A DNA stretch of 6,592 nucleotides from an uncultured Arenimonas sp. Its GTDB lineage: Bacteria; Pseudomonadota; Gammaproteobacteria; Xanthomonadales; Xanthomonadaceae. The notes below the pieces were generated by a model. It was given only the letters and a program-made list of their open reading frames with translations. It was not told the origin of the DNA and did no database searches. This document shows, in pieces, positions 1 to 5,576 of this stretch (position 1 is the stretch's first letter; every line of letters starts with the position of its first letter). Position numbers and translations under genes: made by a program. The stretch lies in NCBI GenBank assembly GCA_946480565.1, contig CAMLKR010000132.1, positions 1 through 6,592 on the forward strand, read 5' to 3'.

Positions 1-31
1 GCTGCGATCCCCTGCCAGCCCGCGACGGCCT

Positions 32-1234
32 TCAGGCCGCCTTCGCGAGCATCCCGTGCGGGTCGATGACGAATTTCTTCGGCGCACCGGCGTCGAATTC
101 GGCATAACCCCGAGGTGCATCGTCCAGCGAGATCACCTCCACGCCCACCGTCTCGGCGATGTTGATGCGGTCCCAGAGGATGGCCTGCATCAGCGCGCGG
201 TTGTACTTCATCACCGGTGTCTGGCCAGTGAAGAAGCTGTGCGACTTGGCCCAGCCCAGGCCCAGGCGGATGCTGAGCGATCCGCGCTTGGCCGCGTCGT
301 CCACGGCACCTGGATCGTCCGTGACGTAGAGGCCGGGGATGCCGATGCGGCCGGCTTCGCGCGTCACCTCCATCAGCGAGTTCAGCACCGTGGCCGGCGC
401 TTCATGCCGCGCGCCCTCGTGGCCGTGGCCGCGGGCTTCGAAGCCGACGGCGTCGACCGCGCAGTCCACCTCCGGCACGCCCAGGATCTGCGCCACCTGC
501 TCGGCCAGCGTGGCGTCCAGCGACAGGTCCACCACCTCGTAGCCCAGCTTCTTCGGATGCGCCAGGCGGGCGGGATTGACGTCGCCGACGATCACGCAGG
601 CCGCGCCCAGCAGCCGCGCCGAAGCCGCCGCCGCCAGCCCCACCGGCCCTGCGCCTGCGATGTACACCGTGCTGCCCGGCCCCACGCCCGCGGTGACCGC
701 GCCGTGGTAGCCGGTGGGCAGGATGTCCGACAGGCAGGTCAGGTCGCGGATCTTCTCCAGCGCATGGGCCCGGTCGGGGAACTTCAGCAGGTTGAAGTCG
801 GCGTACGGGACCATCACGTACTGCGCCTGGCCGCCCACCCAGCCGCCCATGTCGACGTAGCCATAGGCGCCGCCGGCACGTGCCGGGTTGACGGTGAGGC
901 ACACGCCGGTGTGCTGCTCCTTGCAGGTGCGGCAGCGGCCGCAGGCCACGTTGAAAGGCACCGAAACGAGGTCACCCAAGGCCAGGGTCTCCACGTCGCG
1001 GCCCAGCTCGATCACCTCGCCGGTGATCTCGTGGCCGAGGATCAGGCCTTCCGGCGCCGTGGTGCGGCCGCGCACCATGTGCTGGTCCGAGCCGCAGATG
1101 TTGGTCGACACCACGCGCAGGATCACGCCGTGGTCGATGCGCCGGCCGCGCGGGTCTTCCAGCTTGGGGTACTCGATGGGCCGCACTTCGACGATGCCCG
1201 GCTTCACGTAGGCCACGCCTCGATTGCTCGACAT
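32..1234 (-). CDS. fdhA: Glutathione-independent formaldehyde dehydrogenase (zinc-dependent, NAD+)
   Basis: The 400-residue product belongs to the zinc-containing medium-chain dehydrogenase family and closely resembles the glutathione-independent formaldehyde dehydrogenase of Pseudomonas putida, which oxidises formaldehyde to formate with NAD+ in the cytoplasm. Visible features: probable catalytic-zinc ligands Cys47 (in NICGSD), His68 (in GHE) and Asp170 (in LSD); structural-zinc cysteines 98, 101, 104 and 112; the nucleotide-binding GAGPVG at 194-199; and Asp218 at the end of the second Rossmann strand, which fits NAD+ rather than NADP+. The family hallmarks GFEARGHG and GLGWAKSHSF are present, and the length is normal for the family. 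The ATG at 1234 is chosen because GAGGAG lies 7 nt upstream and homologues start there. An in-frame ATG at 1375 would lie inside the porin gene. The gene follows the porin by 34 nt, so co-transcription is likely. Its inferred job here is removing formaldehyde released by the upstream demethylase. An alcohol dehydrogenase of the same superfamily is the only real alternative. Confidence 0.95.
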   Translation of the reverse strand: MSSNRGVAYVKPGIVEVRPIEYPKLEDPRGRRIDHGVILRVVSTNICGSDQHMVRGRTTAPEGLILGHEITGEVIELGRDVETLALGDLVSVPFNVACGRCRTCKEQHTGVCLTVNPARAGGAYGYVDMGGWVGGQAQYVMVPYADFNLLKFPDRAHALEKIRDLTCLSDILPTGYHGAVTAGVGPGSTVYIAGAGPVGLAAAASARLLGAACVIVGDVNPARLAHPKKLGYEVVDLSLDATLAEQVAQILGVPEVDCAVDAVGFEARGHGHEGARHEAPATVLNSLMEVTREAGRIGIPGLYVTDDPGAVDDAAKRGSLSIRLGLGWAKSHSFFTGQTPVMKYNRALMQAILWDRINIAETVGVEVISLDDAPRGYAEFDAGAPKKFVIDPHGMLAKAA

Positions 1235-1241
1235 GCCTTGT

Positions 1242-1247
1242 CTCCTC
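1242..1247 (-). promoter_or_regulatory. Ribosome binding site of fdhA
   Basis: On the minus strand GAGGAG lies 7 nt before the ATG at 1234. It is the strongest Shine-Dalgarno match in the window and decides the fdhA start against the in-frame upstream ATG at 1375. It lies in the 34-nt spacer after the porin stop codon. Confidence 0.8.
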
Positions 1248-1268
1248 GTTGTGGATGGCCGTGGGGCG

Positions 1269-2243
1269 TCAGAAGCTGTGGGCCACGCCCACGCCATAGG
1301 CGCTGGTGCTGTCGCCGCCCTTGGGCTTGTTGTGGCCCGCGCTGACGTAGAGGCTGGTGCGCTTCGACAGCGCATAGTCGGCGCCCAGTCCCAGGAACTG
1401 CGACTTGGCGTTGTCCACCTTCAGGTTGCCGTAGCCGGCCTTCAGTTCAACCAGGCCCAGCGTGTACGAGGCACCGAGGGTGAAGACCTTGGCGATTGAA
1501 TCGACCGGGCCTTCGTACTTGCTGCGGTCGTAGGCGCCCATCAGCGACAGCGAGCCGATGGTGTACTTGGCGCCGACGTAGCTGACCGTGTCGTCGGCAG
1601 CGTTCTTCGACGTGGCGGCCATCACCGACAGCGGCCCGCCGCCGTAGGTCAATGCAATGCCGTTGTTGTTGCCCTGGCCGGCGGTCTTTTCAAAGGAGCC
1701 GCTGTAGTGGACCGCGAAGCCGCCGAAGGACGGCGAATCGTAGAAGATGCCATTGGACAGCCGGCCGTATTCGGCGCTGCCGTTGTTGCTGGTGCGGCTG
1801 CTCGAATAGTTGTAGTGCCAGTATTGCCAGGCCGGCGATGCAATGCGGTTGAAGTTGTACCAGGGGTCGTAGGCCCAGTCGTTGTTCCACACGGCATCCA
1901 GGGCGCGGCCCAGGCGCAGGCTGCCCCAGGCGCCCTTCAGCCCCACGGTGGATTCACCTTGCCAGAAGGGTTTGGCGCCGGCGCCCTCGGGCAGTCCCGT
2001 GTCGGCGTCGAAGCGGTGCGAGAGCTTGAAGGTGGCGGCCATGCCGCCGCCCAGGTCCTCGCTGCCGCTGAAGGCGATGTTGCTGCGCTGGATGGTGCCG
2101 ACGTTCTTGGTCTTGTCGAAGCCGCGGTACACGCCCAGGTCGACCAGACCCGAGATGTTGACCGTCGACTGGGCGTGGGCACCGATGCTCGCAAGGAGCA
2201 TCGCCGCCGTGAAGGAAAGGGCAGTGGGCCTGAACGGAGTCAT
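1269..2243 (-). CDS. Gram-negative outer-membrane porin (betaproteobacterial general porin type)
   Basis: The 324-residue product is an outer-membrane beta-barrel porin of the Gram-negative porin family common in Burkholderiales (Porin_4/OmpC-like), which lets small solutes diffuse into the periplasm. Residues 1-24 form a signal peptide ending in AHA before Gln25. The mature start is the typical STVNISGLVDLGV, followed by NIAFSGSEDLGGG and the strand SLRLGR at 108-113. Many alternating polar/hydrophobic strands follow, and the chain ends in Phe, the signal for barrel assembly. The segment after SLRLGR, expected to be constriction loop L3, is unusually rich in aromatics: five Trp and five Tyr between 119 and 146. 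The ATG at 2243 is preceded by a GAGAGAGA purine run 4 nt upstream. The gene sits 213 nt after proW and 34 nt before fdhA, suggesting a role in uptake of the compound handled by this cluster; that role is inferred from context. The family call is firm, the substrate unknown. Confidence 0.93.
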   Translation of the reverse strand: MTPFRPTALSFTAAMLLASIGAHAQSTVNISGLVDLGVYRGFDKTKNVGTIQRSNIAFSGSEDLGGGMAATFKLSHRFDADTGLPEGAGAKPFWQGESTVGLKGAWGSLRLGRALDAVWNNDWAYDPWYNFNRIASPAWQYWHYNYSSSRTSNNGSAEYGRLSNGIFYDSPSFGGFAVHYSGSFEKTAGQGNNNGIALTYGGGPLSVMAATSKNAADDTVSYVGAKYTIGSLSLMGAYDRSKYEGPVDSIAKVFTLGASYTLGLVELKAGYGNLKVDNAKSQFLGLGADYALSKRTSLYVSAGHNKPKGGDSTSAYGVGVAHSF

Positions 2244-2247
2244 GGAG

Positions 2248-2255
2248 TCTCTCTC
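2248..2255 (-). promoter_or_regulatory. Probable ribosome binding site of the porin gene
   Basis: On the minus strand the purine run GAGAGAGA ends 4 nt before the ATG at 2243. The core match to the consensus is only partial (GAGAG rather than GGAGG), so it supports the start moderately. The signal peptide that begins at this ATG supports the same start independently. Confidence 0.5.
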
Positions 2256-2290
2256 TGGTCGTTGATGTGCCGGTGGGTTTTGCGTGCTAT

Positions 2291-2322
2291 CGCGCTGCGA
2301 TGCTATGGAAGCGCAGTGCGCG
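2291..2322. repeat. Imperfect inverted repeat in the presumed porin leader
   Basis: CGCGCTGCG (2291-2299) and CGCAGTGCGCG (2312-2322) are complementary apart from a 2-nt bulge, with a 12-nt loop. It lies 48-79 nt before the porin start codon, where an operator or a leader RNA structure could sit. The base composition makes chance a serious alternative. Confidence 0.25.
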
Positions 2323-2385
2323 CCATTGCCGATTGGCGACCTGAATCAACCCGATTCCGACATGGAAATGACGGGCCCGGAAATG

Positions 2386-2411
2386 CCGATGCCCGCTGGC
2401 GCGGGCATCGG
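2386..2411 (-). terminator. Strong hairpin after proW, possible terminator or mRNA-end structure
   Basis: A perfect 11-bp inverted repeat (CCGATGCCCGC / GCGGGCATCGG) with a 4-nt loop lies 45 nt downstream of the proW stop. In the minus-strand transcript the stem is followed by CAUUUCC, only three U residues, so it is a weak match to a classical intrinsic terminator. It may instead protect the 3' end of the upstream mRNA, act with Rho, or reduce read-through into porin-fdhA. The position at the boundary between the transporter and porin genes fits any of these. Confidence 0.5.
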
Positions 2412-2414
2412 GGC

Positions 2415-2433
2415 GCCCGCGTGCTGCGCGGGC
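2415..2433 (-). repeat. Second perfect inverted repeat directly before the terminator-like hairpin
   Basis: GCCCGCG and CGCGGGC form a perfect 7-bp stem with a 5-nt loop, 23 nt after the proW stop and only 3 nt from the 11-bp hairpin. Its 6-bp core is the same as in the larger hairpin, so arms of the two hairpins can also pair with each other. It may be part of a composite terminator or attenuator-like element, or a chance product of very GC-rich DNA. Confidence 0.4.
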
Positions 2434-2456
2434 CGGGTGGCGCTGGACCTGCGGCG

Positions 2457-3326
2457 TCAGCCGTCCTGGTGCCGGGTGCCGAAACTCTCCGTCAGGCGGT
2501 CGAGAATGATCGCCAGCAGCACCACCGACAGCCCGCTCTCGAAGCCCAGGCCGATGTCGAGGCGCTGGATGCTGGACAGCACGTCGTTGCCCAGCCCGCC
2601 CGCGCCCACCATCGAGGCGATGATGACCATCGACAGCGCCATCATGATTGTCTGGTTCACGCCGGCCATCAGCGTCGGCAGCGCAATCGGCAATTGCACC
2701 TTCCACAGCAATTGCATCGGCGTGCAGCCGAAGGCCTGGCCGGCTTCCACTTGTTCCGAATTGACCTGCCGAATGCCCAGCGCGGTGAGCCGCACCACCG
2801 GGGGCATCGCGAACACCACCGTGGCCAGGATGCCGGGCACGCGGCCCAGGCCGAACAGCATGGCCGCGGGAATCAGGTAGACGAAGGCCGGCATGGTCTG
2901 CATGAAGTCCAGCAGCGGCCGCAACAGCGCGTTGAAGCGGTTGCTGCGCGCGCACAGGATGCCCAGCGGCACGCCGATGAACAGGCTGATCAAGGTGGCC
3001 GAGAAGACCAGCGCCAGCGTCACCATCGTCTGGTCCCAGAAACCGGTGAGGCGGATCACCAGCAGGCTGGCCAGCGCGAACAGGCCGAAACGCCATTTCA
3101 GCCGCCACGTGCCCACCGCCACGACCATCAGGATCACCAGCCAGAAGGGCACGGCCAGGAAGGCGGCCTCGACGCGGCCTGCAAAGGTCTCGACGACGCC
3201 GCCGATGGCATCGAACAGCCGGTCGCCGCGGCTCAGCAGCAGCTTGACACCGTCGTTCACCAGTGCGCCCAACGGCAGCACGTTCTTGTCCTGGCCCATC
3301 AGGGCCTGCATGAAGTCAACTGGCAT
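2457..3326 (-). CDS. proW: Quaternary ammonium ABC transporter permease (ProW type)
   Basis: The 289-residue protein is the inner-membrane permease of a glycine betaine/proline betaine-type ABC importer. Hydrophobic segments lie roughly at 57-74, 79-94, 100-125, 143-160, 165-185, 219-245 and 263-277. The cytoplasmic coupling loop that docks on the ATPase is seen as EAGQAFGCTP...P at about 194-217. The strongly ProW-like NQTIMMALSMVIIASMVGAGG at about 224-244 and the C-terminal AIILDRLTE resemble E. coli ProW closely. It is shorter than E. coli ProW at the N-terminus, which is common in homologues. The start ATG at 3326 lies inside the end of proV (11-nt overlap), indicating translational coupling; no good ribosome site precedes it. 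A second ATG at 3311 would remove five residues and cannot be excluded. The gene is followed by hairpins and then a porin, with no binding-protein gene. Substrate inferred as glycine betaine or a related betaine. Confidence 0.92.
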   Translation of the reverse strand: MPVDFMQALMGQDKNVLPLGALVNDGVKLLLSRGDRLFDAIGGVVETFAGRVEAAFLAVPFWLVILMVVAVGTWRLKWRFGLFALASLLVIRLTGFWDQTMVTLALVFSATLISLFIGVPLGILCARSNRFNALLRPLLDFMQTMPAFVYLIPAAMLFGLGRVPGILATVVFAMPPVVRLTALGIRQVNSEQVEAGQAFGCTPMQLLWKVQLPIALPTLMAGVNQTIMMALSMVIIASMVGAGGLGNDVLSSIQRLDIGLGFESGLSVVLLAIILDRLTESFGTRHQDG

Positions 3327-4362
3327 GGCGGCTGCTCGCGATCTTGATCAGCAGGCTCTTGGGCGTGATGCAGCCCACGAGGCGTTCGGCGTCGTCGAAG
3401 ACGCTCACGGGTTGATCCAGGCCAAGGACGGTGCGAAGGGCCTCGGGCAGAGTGGTATCCGCGGGAAGTCTGGTCCCGTTGCACTGGGCAACGAGGTCCG
3501 CCGCCCGTGGCGTGCTGTCCACCAGGTCGGCCGCGGTCAGGTAGCGCGAGGTGTCCACGCCCTTGAAGAAGCGGCGCACGTAGTCGTTGGCGGGGCGGGT
3601 GACGATCTCGTGCGGGGTGCCTTCCTGCACCAGGCTGCCGCCTTCCATGATGCCGATGCGCGAGCCGATCTTCAGCGCTTCCTCCAGGTCGTGCGAGACG
3701 AAGAGGATGGTGCGGCGCTGCTCGCGCTGCAGTTCCAGCATCAGGTCCTGCATCTCGGTGCGCTTCAGCGGGTCCAGCGCCGAGAAGGCCTCGTCCATCA
3801 GCAGGATGTCCGGGTCCACCGCCAGCGCGCGGGCCAGGCCCACCCGCTGCTGCATGCCGCCGGAGAGCTGGCGCGGGTACTTGTCGGCGTAGGCCTTCAG
3901 GCCCACCTGGTCCAGCACGCCGAGGATCTTGTCGCGGCACCGGCGCGGCTTGTCGCCCGCGATCTCGAGGCCGAAAGCGACGTTGTCGAAGACCGTGCGG
4001 TGCGGCATCAGCGCGAAGCTCTGGAACACCATGGCCACGCGCTTGCGGCGCCAGCGCACCAGGTCGGCCGGCTTCATGCGCACGATGTCGTCGCCATCGA
4101 CGACCACCGAGCCCGAGGTCGGCTCGACCAAGCGATTGATCAACCGGATCAGGGTCGACTTTCCGGAGCCCGAGAGGCCCATCAGCACGTAGATCTCGCC
4201 GGCATGCACGTCGAAGTTGACGCCGGACAGGCCCACCACCTGGCCGGTGCGCTCGAAGATCTCGTCCTTGGGCCTGCCTTCGCGAAGCAGGGCCAGGGCC
4301 TGCTCGGGCTTGGCGCCGAAGACCTTGGTCAGGTCGCGTATCTGGATCTTCGGTCTGGACAT
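3316..4362 (-). CDS. proV: Quaternary ammonium ABC transporter ATP-binding protein (ProV type)
   Basis: The 348-residue protein is the cytoplasmic ATPase that powers the ProW permease. In order it shows the ProV-specific N-terminal region (IQIRDLTKVFG, then a helical stretch ending in DEIFERTGQVVG), Walker A GLSGSGKST at 62-70, Q-loop Gln114 in FQSFALMPH, signature LSGGMQQR at 166-173, Walker B ILLMDEAFSALD with Asp190/Glu191, and switch His224. The match to E. coli ProV is close across the nucleotide-binding domain. The C-terminal region (about 260-348) is short: only one CBS-like segment is apparent (LPADTTLPEAL ... RLVGCITPKSLL), whereas E. coli ProV has two and about 400 residues. The ATG at 4362 is chosen because AGGAA lies 6 nt upstream and homologues begin at this point; an in-frame ATG at 4404 would add a 14-residue proline-rich tail without family support. 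It starts 58 nt after the reductase gene and overlaps proW by 11 nt. Confidence 0.94.
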   Translation of the reverse strand: MSRPKIQIRDLTKVFGAKPEQALALLREGRPKDEIFERTGQVVGLSGVNFDVHAGEIYVLMGLSGSGKSTLIRLINRLVEPTSGSVVVDGDDIVRMKPADLVRWRRKRVAMVFQSFALMPHRTVFDNVAFGLEIAGDKPRRCRDKILGVLDQVGLKAYADKYPRQLSGGMQQRVGLARALAVDPDILLMDEAFSALDPLKRTEMQDLMLELQREQRRTILFVSHDLEEALKIGSRIGIMEGGSLVQEGTPHEIVTRPANDYVRRFFKGVDTSRYLTAADLVDSTPRAADLVAQCNGTRLPADTTLPEALRTVLGLDQPVSVFDDAERLVGCITPKSLLIKIASSRHAS

Positions 4363-4368
4363 GCTCGG

Positions 4369-4373
4369 TTCCT
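4369..4373 (-). promoter_or_regulatory. Ribosome binding site of proV
   Basis: AGGAA on the minus strand lies 6 nt before the ATG at 4362. It supports that start over the in-frame ATG at 4404, which has no comparable site. Confidence 0.65.
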
Positions 4374-4420
4374 GGAACGGTCGGGGGCGGGAAGGGGGCG
4401 GCATCAGGCTGGCGGTCGGG

Positions 4421-5527
4421 CTAGCGGTCCAGTTCGAGGTCGCTCAGCGGTTTGCTGCAGCACGGCAGCATCCAGCCCTGCGCCACCTCGCGCGGGCGGA
4501 GGCCGCCGCCCTGGTTCATGTCGATCTCGCCGGCGATCTTGCGCGTGCGGCAGGTGCCGCACACGCCGCTGGCGCAAGAAAAGGGCCAGCGTACGCCGGC
4601 GCGCTGCGCCGCCTTGAGCACGGTCTCGTCGGCGCCGCATTCGAAACGTTCGCCGCGGGCCTTGAGCACGATCTCGAATCGGCGGCCGGCGGGGGCGGTC
4701 GTCTGGCCCGCGGCTTCGGGGGGGCCACCCACGCGGGGCGCCGCCTCGAACGAGAAGCTCTCCTCGTGGTAGCGCGCCATGTCGAAGCCGGCCTCGGCGA
4801 GCAGGCCGCGCACCGCGGCCATGAAGGGGCCGGGGCCGCAGCACCAGACTTCGCGTTCCAGCAGGTCGGGCACCTGGGCGCGCAGCAGGGGCAGGTTGAT
4901 CCGGCCCAGGAGGCCGTTGTAGCCGGGCACGTTGCCGCGTCCTTCGCAAATTAGCGTGGCGCGCCAGCGCGGCAGCAGGCGCGCCAGCAGCTGCAGCTCG
5001 TCCGCGAAGACGACGTCCTGCGGCGTGCGGGCGGCGTGGACGAACTGCACGTCGGCGTCCAGCCCCAGGTCGGCCCAGGCGCGGGACATCGACATCAGCG
5101 GCGTGATGCCGCTGCCGCCGGACAGGTACAGCTGCCCGCGCGCCGGCACCTGCACCGGCCCCGGCGGAAAGCAGAAGCTGCCGGCCGGACCCGCGGCGGA
5201 CAGCCGCATGCCCGGGCGCAGCGTGTCGTGCAGCCAGTTGGACACGCGGCCGCCCGGCACGCGCTTGACGGTGATGGCCACCGTGTCGGGCCGGGTCGGC
5301 GTGGAGCACAGCGTGTAGCAGCGGTGGATGCGTTCACCCGCGATGTCCAGGCCCAGCGTGATGAACTGGCCGGGCCGGTAGCGGAAGCTGCGTGCTTCCA
5401 GCGGGCGCAGCACGAAGCTGCGCACGTCGTGCGTCTCGTCGCGCACGTGCACGCATTCGAGCCATTCGTCGTCTGGGCCCCAGGGCGGCGCGTGCACGGC
5501 GCCCAAGTCGGGGTAGGCCGCAAGCAT
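4421..5527 (-). CDS. gbcB: Glycine betaine demethylase reductase subunit (flavin/NAD domain plus plant-type 2Fe-2S ferredoxin domain)
   Basis: The 368-residue protein should pass electrons from NAD(P)H through a flavin and a 2Fe-2S cluster to the Rieske oxygenase encoded just upstream. The flavin-binding barrel covers about 20-120 (RPGQFITL, then HRCYTLCS at 68-75). The family-typical KRVPGGRVSNWLHDTL is at 88-103. The NAD(P)-binding domain has GGSGITP at 137-143 and CGPGPFM at 230-236, followed by AGFDMARYHEESF. The C-terminal ferredoxin domain (about 282-368) has Cys318-x4-Cys323-x2-Cys326-x29-Cys356, complete for a plant-type cluster. Architecture and motifs match GbcB of Pseudomonas, including the order with ferredoxin last. 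The start is uncertain: the ATG at 5527 is favoured, an in-frame GTG at 5548 is possible, and neither has a strong ribosome site. The gap to the oxygenase gene is 49 nt. A reductase for a different betaine or methylamine oxygenase is the main alternative. Confidence 0.9.
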   Translation of the reverse strand: MLAAYPDLGAVHAPPWGPDDEWLECVHVRDETHDVRSFVLRPLEARSFRYRPGQFITLGLDIAGERIHRCYTLCSTPTRPDTVAITVKRVPGGRVSNWLHDTLRPGMRLSAAGPAGSFCFPPGPVQVPARGQLYLSGGSGITPLMSMSRAWADLGLDADVQFVHAARTPQDVVFADELQLLARLLPRWRATLICEGRGNVPGYNGLLGRINLPLLRAQVPDLLEREVWCCGPGPFMAAVRGLLAEAGFDMARYHEESFSFEAAPRVGGPPEAAGQTTAPAGRRFEIVLKARGERFECGADETVLKAAQRAGVRWPFSCASGVCGTCRTRKIAGEIDMNQGGGLRPREVAQGWMLPCCSKPLSDLELDR

Positions 5528-5576
5528 GGGGTCGGTGCTTCGGTTCACGGCAGGCGGGCAGCGGGGGCGGCGGGGC

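Larger units (their letters stand above)
2244..2456 (-). other. Intergenic gap between proW and the porin gene
   Basis: This 213-nt gap is the only sizeable non-coding stretch. The proW-proximal part (2386-2433) holds two tandem perfect hairpins. The porin-proximal part (about 2244-2340) would be the leader, with a purine-rich ribosome site at 2248-2255, an imperfect inverted repeat at 2291-2322 and two copies of TGCTAT (2285-2290 and 2301-2306, plus-strand reading). A TTGATT on the minus strand near 2345-2350 resembles a -35 box, but I find no convincing -10 box at the right distance, so I do not call a promoter. I see no credible small coding sequence here. The gap is far too short for the ProX binding-protein gene that often follows proW. 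Confidence 0.6.

Noticed and set aside
1..31. Possible terminator or start of a further gene after fdhA
   Set aside because: Only 31 nt are visible; no clear hairpin with a U-run and no recognisable coding signal can be claimed.
56..1345. Long plus-strand open frame of 429 codons opposite fdhA
   Set aside because: It is antisense to a clearly identified gene. Its translation is rich in His, Arg, Ala and Val with no recognisable domain, as expected for the opposite strand of high-GC coding DNA.
1235..1375. 47-residue N-terminal extension of fdhA from the ATG at 1375
   Set aside because: It would overlap the porin gene by more than 100 nt, has an Arg/Ser/Thr/Ala-rich composition unlike the family, and ignores the strong ribosome site before 1234.
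2284..2880. Possible small gene in the proW-porin gap on the plus strand
   Set aside because: The frame runs mainly antisense to proW, has a Met/Pro/Ser/Arg-rich product without a domain, and has no ribosome site in front.
2287..3108. Minus-strand open frame of 273 codons overlapping proW in another frame
   Set aside because: The proW frame carries all the family motifs, while this frame gives an Arg/Gly/Ala-rich product with no domain.
1707..3347. Plus-strand open frame of 546 codons spanning porin, gap and permease
   Set aside because: It crosses two real minus-strand genes and the gap between them, and the product is low-complexity Gln/His/Arg/Ala sequence with no domain.
4363..4404. 14-residue N-terminal extension of proV from the ATG at 4404
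   Set aside because: The added sequence is proline-rich, has no counterpart in ProV proteins and lacks a ribosome site, whereas 4362 has one.
2893..4617. Plus-strand open frame of 574 codons opposite proW, proV and gbcB
   Set aside because: It runs antisense through three well-supported genes and has no family resemblance; it is a shadow of high-GC codon usage.
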